Shown here: in pieces, positions 24,123 to 32,361 of the stretch
Numbering within the stretch: position 1 is the first letter of the stretch
Layout: the number at the start of each line of letters is the position of its first letter
Source: Nocardia takedensis NBRC 100417
Lineage (GTDB): Bacteria; Actinomycetota; Actinomycetes; Mycobacteriales; Mycobacteriaceae
Assembly: GCF_000308695.1 (NCBI RefSeq)
Contig: NZ_BAGG01000075.1
Location: forward strand, 1-41,785
DNA: 41,785 bases
Reading direction: 5' to 3'
Made by a program: the position numbers and the translations under genes
Notes under the pieces: model-generated
Database searches by the model: none
Seen by the model: the letters and a program-made list of their open reading frames with translations, nothing else
Told to the model about the DNA's origin: nothing

Positions 24123-24491
24123 TCAGCCGAGCGAAGCCAGCGCCTCGTCGGTGCGGGCCACGATCGCCGACCCGTCGGCGCGCAACACGATCGGCCGCTG
24201 GATCAGCACCGGGTTGGCGGCCAGCGCCTCGATCCACCGGTCGCGGTCGGCGGGTTCGCGTCCCCAGTCCTTCATGCCGAGGTCGACCGCGACGCGTTCG
24301 CCGGTGCGGGTGATGTCCCACGGTTGCGCGCCGAGTCGGTCCAGGACCGCGCGCAGTTCCGCTTCGCTCGGCGGATCGTCGAGGTAGCGGCGGACGGTGT
24401 AGTCGAGGCCGGTCGCGTCCAGGCGCGCGGTGGCGGCGCGACTCTTGGAACAGCGCGGGTTGTGCCAGATCTCGTTCTGTCCAGCGGTCAT
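24123..24491 (-). CDS. ArsC/Spx-family thioredoxin-fold protein (arsenate-reductase-like)
   Basis: A 122-residue protein with IWHNPRCSKSRAATARL, matching the glutaredoxin-linked arsenate reductase motif with the active-site Cys14, followed by YTVRRYLDDPPSEAELRAVLDRLG and NPVLIQRPIVLRADG (the RP loop with the arsenate/thiol-stabilising arginine). It probably reduces arsenate or acts as a YffB-like thiol protein; no ars operon genes are adjacent, so the physiological role is open. Confidence 0.85.
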   Translation of the reverse strand: MTAGQNEIWHNPRCSKSRAATARLDATGLDYTVRRYLDDPPSEAELRAVLDRLGAQPWDITRTGERVAVDLGMKDWGREPADRDRWIEALAANPVLIQRPIVLRADGSAIVARTDEALASLG

Positions 24492-24515
24492 GCCCCCAGC
24501 CTGTCACACGCCGGG

Positions 24516-26165
24516 CTACAGGTGCATGAGGGTCGGCCAGATCTCCGACCAGGGATGCCGCGCCCCCGCGCACACCCAGACGGTGACGTCCTGGGTGTTG
24601 CCGGGGTAGCCGATCCTGGTGTCGACCTTGCCCTCCGGGCGCACCTCGTCGAAATTCCAGCGCAGGAATCCCTCGTTCATCCCGACGGCGATCACCGTGC
24701 TCGCCGCATCCGGCGGCGCGCCGAAATAGCCGTAGCCGCGACTGGCGCTGTAGATGGGGGGCAGTCGGTCGCGGCCGAGTTGGTCGAGCGCGGCGGCCTG
24801 CCAATAGGTGTCGGTGAGCACGATCGCCGAATCCCGCCGCGCGGCGGGGAGTTCCGCGTAGACCCGCTCGACCTCGGCGGTCAGTTCGGGCCAGCCGAAT
24901 TCGCCGTAGACGCCGATGTTGATCGCGGCTTCGACGTCGTCGCGTGGTGGACGCAATCGATCGGCCGAGCGCCACGGGGTGTCGTAGAGCACCATGCCGA
25001 CCGCGACCGCCGCGAACACACTGCCGAGCACGAGCACGGCGTGTCTGCCACTGCCGCGCAGATGTCGCGCGAGACCGACGAGTCCGACCGCGCCCGCCGC
25101 CAGCACCACCCCGTACATGCCCGCGATGTAGTAGATCCGGCCCCCGACCGCCAACAGCAGCACCGTCAGCAGCACGAACGCCAGACCGAGGAATCGGTAA
25201 GGCCGCAGGTTCCGGTCACGCAGCAGCGTCCACACCCCGTAGAGCAGCACGATCGCGCCGAGGTAACCGGCCAGCAGCACGGCGAACGGCACGAACATCA
25301 ACCGGCCGCCGAGAATGCCCTGTTCACCGCTGATCACCTCGCCCATGTGCAGTTGCGGCCACCCGTTGCGCGCCTGCCACATCAGTTCCGGGATCGTCAC
25401 CGCCACCACGATCGCGCCGCCCAGCCACAGCAACGGCCTGCGGGCCAGTTCGCGAGGCCCGACCAGCAGCGCGCAGCCCACCGCGCAGATCCAGAAGAAC
25501 GGGATCAGCCATTTGACCTGCATGTCGAGGGCGGTCACCAACGCCGCGAGCACCAGCAGTCGGTCGCGGCGGGTGCGGACCCAGCGCACCACCAGCCAGG
25601 TGATCAGCACCCACAGCGCGGTGTCGACGGCGTTGGTGGTCAGCATCTTGCCCTGCAACAACAGGAACGGCGAGGTCGCGTAGGCCAGGGCGGCCAGGGT
25701 CTGGGCGAGTGCGCCGCCGCCGAACTCACGGGCGATGGCGGCGGTGAGCACCACCGCCAACACGGTCAGCAGGACCGCGGGCCAGCGCAGGATCGCGTAG
25801 GAACCGGGGGCGACGGTGTCCATGAAACGGGCCAGCAGCGGCAGCACCGGCCCTTGGTCGGCGTAGCCGAAGGCCGGGCGGCGACCGGCGGCGAGGAAGT
25901 ACAGTTCGTCGCCGAAGTAGCCGTAGCGGGTCACCGAGAACAGCAGCGCCGCCGTCGCGCCCGCCGCCACCGCGCCGACGCCGAGAACCGCGAACGGGGG
26001 GCGGGTGAGCACCGCCGTGTCCTCCGACCGGCCTGTCGCGGCATCGTCGGCACGGTCGGCGGCGACGTCGGCGCGCGCGGCGTCCACGGGCCGACCGGCG
26101 TCGAACGGCGAAAGGTATTCGGCCGGTTCGGATCTCCCGGTCGGGCGGTCTTCGCGGTGGGTCAC
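24516..26165 (-). CDS. GT39-type membrane glycosyltransferase (ArnT/PMT-like)
   Basis: A 549-residue polytopic membrane protein. After a 50-residue charged N-terminus it has about 10-11 hydrophobic helices; the first loop holds the conserved acidic pair region YFGDELYFLAAGRRPAFGYADQGPVLPLLARF, typical of glycosyltransferase family 39 enzymes that use polyprenyl-phosphate sugars. The C-terminal 150 residues form an extracytoplasmic domain (ELPAARRDSAIVLTDTYWQAAALDQLG, SRGYGYFGAPPDA). GTG 26165 has AGGAG upstream. It follows the aminotransferase by 34 bases and is probably cotranscribed with the pyrimidine-type operon, although a functional link is not obvious. Confidence 0.85.
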   Translation of the reverse strand: MTHREDRPTGRSEPAEYLSPFDAGRPVDAARADVAADRADDAATGRSEDTAVLTRPPFAVLGVGAVAAGATAALLFSVTRYGYFGDELYFLAAGRRPAFGYADQGPVLPLLARFMDTVAPGSYAILRWPAVLLTVLAVVLTAAIAREFGGGALAQTLAALAYATSPFLLLQGKMLTTNAVDTALWVLITWLVVRWVRTRRDRLLVLAALVTALDMQVKWLIPFFWICAVGCALLVGPRELARRPLLWLGGAIVVAVTIPELMWQARNGWPQLHMGEVISGEQGILGGRLMFVPFAVLLAGYLGAIVLLYGVWTLLRDRNLRPYRFLGLAFVLLTVLLLAVGGRIYYIAGMYGVVLAAGAVGLVGLARHLRGSGRHAVLVLGSVFAAVAVGMVLYDTPWRSADRLRPPRDDVEAAINIGVYGEFGWPELTAEVERVYAELPAARRDSAIVLTDTYWQAAALDQLGRDRLPPIYSASRGYGYFGAPPDAASTVIAVGMNEGFLRWNFDEVRPEGKVDTRIGYPGNTQDVTVWVCAGARHPWSEIWPTLMHL

Positions 26166-26199
26166 TCCGGCTCCTGGCGGGTCGGGGTCTGGGCCGTGG

Positions 26200-27519
26200 T
26201 CAGTGTTCGGTGACGTAGTCGTCGGCCACGGCCAACACCTCGTCCAGGATCGCGAGGCCCGTGCGGAGTTCGTCGGCGGAGATGGTCAGCGGCGGGGCGA
26301 TCTGGAGTCGGTTGCCCGCCACGAACGGCCACAGTCCGCGTTCCCTGGCGGCGGCGGTCACGGCGGCCATCGGCGCGGCGTCGGGTCCGGCGGCGGCGAA
26401 GGGGATCAGCGGTGTGCGGCGCGCGGGGTCGCGGACCAGGTCCAGCGCCCAGAAGCACCCGAGTCCGCGCACCTCCCCGACACTGGGATGCCGGGCGGCC
26501 AGATCCCGCAGGCCCGGCCCGAGCACGTCGGTCCCGAGGTCGCGCACCCGCGCGAGAATGCCGTCGCGCTCGAAGATCTCGATCGAGGCGACGCCCGCCG
26601 CGCAGGCCAGCGGGTGACCGGCGTAGGTGAGCCCGCCCGGATACACGCGGTCGTCGTAGCGGCGGGCGATGCGCTCGGCGATGAGCACACCGCCCAGCGG
26701 CACGTAGCCGGAGTTGACGCCCTTGGCGAAGGTGATCAGATCGGGTTCGACGTCGTACTCCTGCACCGCGAACCATCGGCCGACCCGGCCGAACCCCACC
26801 ATGACCTCGTCGGCGACGTAGACGATGCCGTAGTCGTCGCACAGCGCCCGCACGCCCGCGAGATAGCCGGGCGGCGGAACCAGCACGCCGTTGGTGCCGA
26901 CCACCGTCTCCAGGATCAGACCCGCGATGTGGTCGGGTCCTTCCAACTCCACGACTTGGCGCAGGTGCCGCAGCGCGGCCGCCGACTCCTGCTCGGGAGT
27001 GTCACTGCCCCAGGGAGATCGGTAGAGATGGGGGCCGAGGATGCGGGTGACGTCGACCCCGGTGGGTTCCGCGCCCCAGCGGCGGGGTTCACCGGTCAGG
27101 CCGATCGCGACGCCGGTGCCGCCGTGATAGGAGTGGTAGGCCGAGAGCATTTTGGTGCGTCCGGTGTAGCTTCGGGCCAACCGCACGGCGTGCTCGACGG
27201 CCTCCGCGCCGCCGGTGGTGAACAGCACCCGATTCAACTGTCCTGGAGCGCGTTCCACGATGAGCCGGGCCAATTCCGCGCGGACGCGGTTGCCGACGGT
27301 CGGCGAGATGGTCGCCAACTCCCCCGCCTGCGCGCGGATCGCCGCCACCAGGTCCGGGTGCTGGTGGCCGAGGTTGAGGTTGACCAGTTGGGAGGAGAAG
27401 TCGAGGTAGCGCCGCCCGTACTCGTCGGTGAACCACGAACCGGCGGCCTCGGTGACCGTCACCGGCGCGGGCCCGCCCTGGGCGCTCCACGGATAGAAGA
27501 CGTGGTCCTCGGCACTCAC
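26200..27519 (-). CDS. Class III (omega/beta-alanine type) aminotransferase
   Basis: A 439-residue PLP enzyme of fold type I, class III. Visible: SWFTDEYGRRYLDFSSQLVNLNLGH, TTGGAEAVEHAVRLAR (PLP phosphate site), YHSYHGGT, ILETVVGTNG, VYVADEVMVGFGRVG with Asp237, and TFAKGVNSGYVPLGGV with the Schiff-base Lys266. Beta-alanine- and omega-amino-acid:pyruvate aminotransferases look like this, which fits the product of the upstream N-carbamoyl amidohydrolase. GTG 27519 overlaps the LLM gene stop by four bases. Confidence 0.9.
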   Translation of the reverse strand: MSAEDHVFYPWSAQGGPAPVTVTEAAGSWFTDEYGRRYLDFSSQLVNLNLGHQHPDLVAAIRAQAGELATISPTVGNRVRAELARLIVERAPGQLNRVLFTTGGAEAVEHAVRLARSYTGRTKMLSAYHSYHGGTGVAIGLTGEPRRWGAEPTGVDVTRILGPHLYRSPWGSDTPEQESAAALRHLRQVVELEGPDHIAGLILETVVGTNGVLVPPPGYLAGVRALCDDYGIVYVADEVMVGFGRVGRWFAVQEYDVEPDLITFAKGVNSGYVPLGGVLIAERIARRYDDRVYPGGLTYAGHPLACAAGVASIEIFERDGILARVRDLGTDVLGPGLRDLAARHPSVGEVRGLGCFWALDLVRDPARRTPLIPFAAAGPDAAPMAAVTAAARERGLWPFVAGNRLQIAPPLTISADELRTGLAILDEVLAVADDYVTEH

Positions 27520-28577
27520 CGGCCCGCGCCCACCGTGTGTTCGGCGTGCGCGGCGGTCGCGGTGACGGGCCCGCTCAGGCGGGGCAGCACCGATTCCCCG
27601 TACGCCTCGAGCGTCGCGGCCTTGGCGTCGTGCTGGAGGTAGACCGCGAACTGGTCGACGCCGAGTTCTTCGAGTTCGCGCAGGCGGGTGAGGTGTTCCT
27701 CGGCGCCGCCCAGGACGCAGAACCGATCGATGACGGCGTCCGGCACGAACTCGGCGTGGGTGTTGCCCGCGCGCCCGTGCTCGTTGTAGTCGTAGCCGCG
27801 CCTGCCCGCGATGTAGTCGGTGAGCGCGGCGGGGATCGCGCCGCCGGTGCCGTAGCGGTCGACTATGTCGGCGACGTGGTTGCCCACCATCCCGCCGAAC
27901 CAGCGGCACTGCTCGCGGGCGTGGGCCAGCGCGGCGGGCGACCCGTCGGTGACGTAGGCGGGCGCGGCCACGCAGATCGTCACCGAAGCAGGGTCGCGGC
28001 CCGCGCGTTCGGCGGCCTCGCGCACCTTGGCCACCGTCCAGGCGGTGATGTCGGGATCGGCCAGTTGCAGGATGAAACCGTCGGCGACCTCGCCGATCAG
28101 GTCCAGCGCGCGCGGACCGTAGCCTGCCACCCATACTTCGAGCCGGGATGCGCCCGCCCACGGGAAGCGGACGTCGGTGTCGCCGATCCGCGCGGTCCGC
28201 CCATTGCCGAGTTCCCTGATCACCCCGATGGATTCGCGCATCGTGGCCAAGGTCGTCGGGTGGCGGCCCAGCGCACGGACCGCCGAGTCGCCGCGTCCCA
28301 TCCCGCAGATCGTGCGGTTGCCGAACATCTCGTTGAGGGTCGCGAACGTCGAGGCCGTGACCGTCCAGTCCCTGGTCGCCGGATTGGTCACCATCGGCCC
28401 CACCGTGACGGTGTGGGTGGCCGAGAGGATCTGGCTGTGGATCACGTACGGTTCCTGCCACAGCAGGTGCGAGTCGAAGGTCCACACGTGCGAGAAGCCG
28501 TGTGTCTCGGCCTGTCTGGCCAACTCGACCACCCGCCAGGCGGGCGGTGTGCACTGCAACACCACGCCGATGTCCAT
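27516..28577 (-). CDS. LLM-class flavin/F420-dependent oxidoreductase
   Basis: A 353-residue TIM-barrel protein of the luciferase-like superfamily: MDIGVVLQCTPPAWRVVELARQAETHGFSHVWTFDSHLLWQEPY, VTNPATRDWTVTASTFATLNEMFGNRTICGMGRGDSAVRALG, GYGPRALDLIGEVADGFILQ. It resembles the TIGR03842-type F420 enzymes, which I recall as commonly lying beside hydantoinase genes in actinobacteria. ATG 28577 is supported by GGAG eight bases upstream; it starts 19 bases after the hydantoinase stop. It may carry out the redox step of the pathway in place of a dihydropyrimidine dehydrogenase, none of which is present; this is inference. Confidence 0.85.
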   Translation of the reverse strand: MDIGVVLQCTPPAWRVVELARQAETHGFSHVWTFDSHLLWQEPYVIHSQILSATHTVTVGPMVTNPATRDWTVTASTFATLNEMFGNRTICGMGRGDSAVRALGRHPTTLATMRESIGVIRELGNGRTARIGDTDVRFPWAGASRLEVWVAGYGPRALDLIGEVADGFILQLADPDITAWTVAKVREAAERAGRDPASVTICVAAPAYVTDGSPAALAHAREQCRWFGGMVGNHVADIVDRYGTGGAIPAALTDYIAGRRGYDYNEHGRAGNTHAEFVPDAVIDRFCVLGGAEEHLTRLRELEELGVDQFAVYLQHDAKAATLEAYGESVLPRLSGPVTATAAHAEHTVGAGR

Positions 28578-28596
28578 GCGACACACTCCGTTCGGA

Positions 28597-30015
28597 TCAG
28601 AGGAGGTTCTGTGACAGGCCGCGACGCAGGAAGCGGCCGTGGCCCGGCGCGCCGAGATAGCGTCCGTCCTCGACGATCACCCGGCCGCGCGAGAGCACGG
28701 TGTCGACGTGTCCGTCGACCTCGAACCCCTCGTAGGCCGAATAGTCCATGTTCATGTGGTGGGTGTCGCGGCCGATGCGGGTGCGACCGTTCGGGTCGTA
28801 GACGACGATGTCGGCGTCGGAACCGGGGCTGAGCACGCCCTTGCGCGGGTAGAGACCGAACATCCGCGCGGGCGCCGTGCAGCACACCTCCACCCAGCGC
28901 TCCGGCGAGATCCGACCGTCAACGACGCCTTGGAACATCAGGTCCATCCGGTGCTCGACGCCGCCGATCCCGTTGGGAATCCGGCTGAAATCGCCGCGGC
29001 CCATTTCCTTCTGGTCCTTCAGGCAGAACGGGCAGTGATCGGTGCTGACCGTGGTGACCGCACCGGTCCGCAGATACCGCCACAGCGCGTCCTGATGCCC
29101 CTCGGCCCGCGACCGCAGCGGCGTCGAGCACACCCACTTCGCGCCCTCGAAACCCGGTGCGCCCAACTGCTCCTCGAGCGAGAGGTACAGGTACTGCGGA
29201 CAGGTCTCGCCGAACACGTTCTGCCCGGCTTCGCGCGCCCGCACGATCTGTTCGAGGGCTTGGGCCGCCGAGACGTGCACCACGTACAGGGGCGCACCGG
29301 TGACCTGGGCCAGCATGATCGCGCGGTGGGTGGCTTCCTCCTCGAGCTGCCACGGGCGGGTCAGACCGTGATACAGCGGCGCGGTCTGTCCGCGCGCCAA
29401 CGCCTGCTCCACCAGGACGTCGATCGCGATGCCGTTCTCGGCGTGGGTCATCAGCAACGCGCCCAGCTCGGCGGCGGACTGCATCGCGCGCAGGATCTGG
29501 CCGTCGGTGGAATAGAACACGCCCGGATAGGCCATGAACAGTTTGAAACTGGTGACGCCCTCGCCCACCAGTTCCGCCATCGCCTTCAGCGATTCGTCGT
29601 TCACCTCGCCGACGATCTGGTGGAAGCCGTAGTCGATCGCGCAGGCGCCCTCGGCCTTGGCGTGCCAGTCCGCGAGGGTGTCCTGCACGCGCTGCCCGGG
29701 GGTCTGGACGGCGAAATCGATGATCGTGGTGGTGCCGCCCCACGCGGCGGCCCTGGTGCCGGTCTCGAAGGTGTCGCTGGCCTCGGTGCCGCCGAAGGGC
29801 ATCTGCATGTGGGTGTGGCCGTCGACGCCGCCCGGGATCACGTACTTGCCTGCGGCATCGATGACCCGATCGGCGGTGGCGGCGAGATCGGCCCCCAGCG
29901 CGGTCGAACCGGGACGCAGCACCGCCGCGATCGTCGCGCCGTCGACCAGCACGTCCAGCGGTTGCGCGCCGGTCGCCGACACCACGGTCCCGCCGTGCAC
30001 GAAGGTGGTGCTCAC
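28597..30015 (-). CDS. Dihydropyrimidinase / D-hydantoinase
   Basis: A 472-residue cyclic amidohydrolase. The binuclear zinc ligands are complete: His67 and His69 (DGHTHMQMPF), carboxylatable Lys158 (SFKLFMAYPG), His191 (MTHAENG), His247 (YVVHVSA) and Asp326 (STDHCPF). Dihydropyrimidinases open dihydrouracil or dihydrothymine (or 5-substituted hydantoins) to N-carbamoyl amino acids, the substrate of the gene just upstream. It overlaps that gene by four bases (30012-30015). Confidence 0.93.
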   Translation of the reverse strand: MSTTFVHGGTVVSATGAQPLDVLVDGATIAAVLRPGSTALGADLAATADRVIDAAGKYVIPGGVDGHTHMQMPFGGTEASDTFETGTRAAAWGGTTTIIDFAVQTPGQRVQDTLADWHAKAEGACAIDYGFHQIVGEVNDESLKAMAELVGEGVTSFKLFMAYPGVFYSTDGQILRAMQSAAELGALLMTHAENGIAIDVLVEQALARGQTAPLYHGLTRPWQLEEEATHRAIMLAQVTGAPLYVVHVSAAQALEQIVRAREAGQNVFGETCPQYLYLSLEEQLGAPGFEGAKWVCSTPLRSRAEGHQDALWRYLRTGAVTTVSTDHCPFCLKDQKEMGRGDFSRIPNGIGGVEHRMDLMFQGVVDGRISPERWVEVCCTAPARMFGLYPRKGVLSPGSDADIVVYDPNGRTRIGRDTHHMNMDYSAYEGFEVDGHVDTVLSRGRVIVEDGRYLGAPGHGRFLRRGLSQNLL

Positions 30016-30860
30016 GGCGTCACCAGCGGGCCGTAGGCGTCGGGACGTCGGTCACGGTAGAAGGCCCAGCGGTCGCGCACCTCGCGGACCTGCCCGAGAT
30101 CGATGTCGCGGATCAGCAGTTCGGGCTCCCGGTCCGAGGCCGGGTCGCCGACGAAACGCCCGTCCGGGTCGACGATGTAGCTGGTGCCGTAGAAATCGTC
30201 GTCACCGTAGTCGCGTTCGACGCCGACCCGGTTGATCGCGGCCACGAAATACTCGTTGGCCACCGCCGCCGCGGGCTGTTCCAATTTCCACAGGTGCGCC
30301 GAGAGCCCGCGCGAGGTGGCGGAGGGATTGAACACGATCTGCGCCCCCGCGAGACCCAGCGCCCGCCACCCCTCCGGGAAATGCCGGTCGTAACAGATGT
30401 AGACCCCGATCCGCCCCACCGCCGTGTCGAATACGGGCCACCCGAGATTCCCGGGCCGGAAATAGAACTTCTCCCAGAAACCGTGCACGTGCGGAATATG
30501 GTGCTTGCGGTACTTGCCCAGATAGCTGCCGTCGGCGTCGATCACCGCAGCCGTGTTGTAGAGCACGCCCGGTTGTTCCATCTCGTAGACCGGCAGCACC
30601 ATGACCAGCCCCAACTCCGCGGCCAGGGCCGCCAATCGCCGGGTCGTCGGCCCCGGCACCGATTCGGCGTACCCGTAGAATTCCGCGTCCTGGAGCTGAC
30701 AGAAATACGGCGCGTTGAACAGTTCCTGGAAACAGATCACCCCCGCCCCGCGCGCCGCCGCCTGCCGCGCGTACTCCTCGTGCGCGACCACCATCGATTC
30801 CGTATCCCCGGTCCACCCCGTCTGGACCAGCGCGACGCGAACGGTTCCCATACCAGACAT
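30012..30860 (-). CDS. N-carbamoyl amidohydrolase (beta-ureidopropionase-like, nitrilase superfamily)
   Basis: A 282-residue nitrilase-superfamily enzyme with the Glu46-Lys119-Cys156 triad in CFQELFNAPYF, GKYRKHHIPH and GVYICYDRHFPEGWR. The close fit to N-carbamoyl-beta-alanine/putrescine amidases and the neighbouring hydantoinase indicate cleavage of N-carbamoyl-beta-alanine (or N-carbamoyl amino acids) to the amine, CO2 and ammonia. ATG 30860 has AGGG at good spacing; ATG 30851 is an alternative. It is the first gene of the operon. The 287-base gap up to 31147 on the other strand contains no gene and should hold the promoter; I cannot pick out clear boxes. Confidence 0.92.
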   Translation of the reverse strand: MSGMGTVRVALVQTGWTGDTESMVVAHEEYARQAAARGAGVICFQELFNAPYFCQLQDAEFYGYAESVPGPTTRRLAALAAELGLVMVLPVYEMEQPGVLYNTAAVIDADGSYLGKYRKHHIPHVHGFWEKFYFRPGNLGWPVFDTAVGRIGVYICYDRHFPEGWRALGLAGAQIVFNPSATSRGLSAHLWKLEQPAAAVANEYFVAAINRVGVERDYGDDDFYGTSYIVDPDGRFVGDPASDREPELLIRDIDLGQVREVRDRWAFYRDRRPDAYGPLVTP

Positions 30861-31147
30861 CGTGCACCCTGCACCACCCCGATCCCGGTAGCCCCGGACC
30901 GAAAGTCTCCGGTTTCCCGGATCGGGGATGCGCCGCGGAAGGTGGCGAGCACGCTCTCGGGTCAGGTGGCTCTCCGAGTGGGTCGCGCAAGCAACCGCTT
31001 CCACACCGACCGCCCGGTACGGCCGGCTGACCTGGGCCGTCACCGCCCGCGCGGACCCGGACGGTTTCGGGACGCGCGCGAAGGGGTAGGTGGCAGGATG
31101 CGGACGGGCATCGATCGGTGCGTGGATCAACGAAGGAGATTCCAGCG

Positions 31148-31876
31148 GTGAACAGTGGAGCGCGGATGCGGGCGGACGGCCGGAACGAGGGCGCTGCGCG
31201 CCGCCGCGGGATGATCCGACGACTGCTGCCCGGCCTCGGCGTCCTCGTGGCGGGCGCCGCGCTGACGCTCTACGCGGCGGGCGGGGTCTCCGCGCAGACC
31301 TGGCAGTTGCGGCAGAGCCCGGCGGGCTGCGTGCCGGGCCAGGGTGTGCCCAACGGCAAGCAGTGGCAGGCCGAACCGCCGCTGACCATCGACACCACCA
31401 CCGACTACACCGCCGCGCTGGAGACCAACTGCGGCACCATCCTGATCGCCCTGGACGCGGCGCGCGCCCCGCGCACGGTCAACTCCTTCGCCTTCCTCGC
31501 GAGCGAGCAGTACTTCGACCAGACCCGCTGTCACCGGTTGACCACCGAGGGCATCCACGTCCTGCAGTGCGGCGACCCGACCGCGACCGGCACCGGCGGA
31601 CCCGGCTACCGCTTCCCGGACGAGAACCTGGTCGGCGCGACGTATCCGGCGGGCACCCTGGCGATGGCCAACTCCGGCCCGAACACCAACGGCAGCCAGT
31701 TCTTCCTGGTCTACCGCGACGCGCCGCTGCCGCCGAACTACACCCCGTTCGGTCGCGTCACCGCGGGCATGGACGTGATCGACCGCATCGCGGCGGCGGG
31801 CGTGCGCGACGGTTCCGGCGACGGATCGCCGCTCGACGACGTCGTCCTGACCCGGGTGAGCGCAACCCGCGGCTGA
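31148..31876 (+). CDS. Membrane-anchored or exported cyclophilin-type peptidyl-prolyl isomerase
   Basis: A 242-residue protein: basic N-terminus, one hydrophobic helix (LLPGLGVLVAGAALTLYAAGG, about 26-46), then a cyclophilin domain with ETNCGTILIALDAARAPRTVNSFAFLA, YFDQTRCHRLTT, GTGGPGYRFPDENL, AGTLAMANSGPNTNGSQFFLVY and TPFGRVTAGMDVIDRIA. The catalytic Arg appears in TRCHRL and the QFF motif is intact. The domain faces outside the membrane and should assist folding of secreted proteins. GTG 31148 is chosen for AAGGAG upstream; ATG 31196 or others inside are possible. A hairpin follows the stop. Confidence 0.88.
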   Translation: MNSGARMRADGRNEGAARRRGMIRRLLPGLGVLVAGAALTLYAAGGVSAQTWQLRQSPAGCVPGQGVPNGKQWQAEPPLTIDTTTDYTAALETNCGTILIALDAARAPRTVNSFAFLASEQYFDQTRCHRLTTEGIHVLQCGDPTATGTGGPGYRFPDENLVGATYPAGTLAMANSGPNTNGSQFFLVYRDAPLPPNYTPFGRVTAGMDVIDRIAAAGVRDGSGDGSPLDDVVLTRVSATRG

Positions 31877-31882
31877 TGTCCT

Positions 31883-31915
31883 CCCGTGATCCCTTGTGCC
31901 GCAGGGGATCACGGG
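31883..31915 (+). terminator. Terminator after the cyclophilin gene
   Basis: An 11-bp perfect stem, CCCGTGATCCC (31883-31893) and GGGATCACGGG (31905-31915), with an 11-base loop, 7 bases past the stop. It isolates the next operon. Confidence 0.75.
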
Positions 31916-32007
31916 TCCACTTCACGCGCGATGCCCCCGGAATCGACGGCACCGCCGTCGGTGATCACGTGTAGCCTGTTCCCCATCGAGAATCGAGGGA
32001 GGGCGTC

Positions 32008-32361
32008 ATGGGCGATCTCGAAGTGCGAGTGTCGTTTCCGGAGATCGATACGGCCACCGCCGACGAATTGTGCGCTGATCTGTCCGACAGCCTCGCTTCG
32101 GCCGTTCCCGAGACTTCGCCCGCGAGAATCCGCGAGGACGAACTTGCCCAGGATCTGGGCACCGCGCTCACCCTGCTGGTCACCTCGCCCACCGCGGCGC
32201 TGCTGATCCGCGAACTGTCCCGATGGGCGGCACGGCGTTACGACGCGACCCTGAAGTTGAAGCGGGCCGACACCGGCGCGACCGTGGAGATCAAGGGACC
32301 GTTGAACGACCGGCACGAACGGATCCTGCGTGAATTCCTCGGCGCACCAGACGATGTATGA
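32008..32361 (+). CDS. EACC1-like effector-associated protein
   Basis: A 117-residue alpha+beta protein: a first strand LEVRVSFP, a mid helix ALTLLVTSPTAALLIRELSRWAARRY, and closing strands ATLKLKRADTGATVEIKG with a final helix (DRHERILREFLG). This pattern and length fit the EACC1 family (effector-associated constant component 1), known from predicted bacterial conflict systems where it is encoded beside caspase-like and other effectors. GGGAGG at 31998-32003 supports the ATG; a TAGCCT -10-like box lies at 31972-31977. Its stop overlaps the caspase gene start by eight bases (32354-32361). It is expected to bind or hold in check the effector; the mechanism is not established. Confidence 0.75.
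   Translation: MGDLEVRVSFPEIDTATADELCADLSDSLASAVPETSPARIREDELAQDLGTALTLLVTSPTAALLIRELSRWAARRYDATLKLKRADTGATVEIKGPLNDRHERILREFLGAPDDV

Noticed and set aside
23352..26213. A 953-codon open frame on the plus strand
   Set aside because: It is antisense to the AIM24, ArsC-like and glycosyltransferase genes, all of which have clear motifs and ribosome-binding sites.
27537..30036. Long plus-strand frames over the hydantoinase operon
   Set aside because: They contain no recognisable motif and mirror the minus-strand genes, whose active-site residues are complete.
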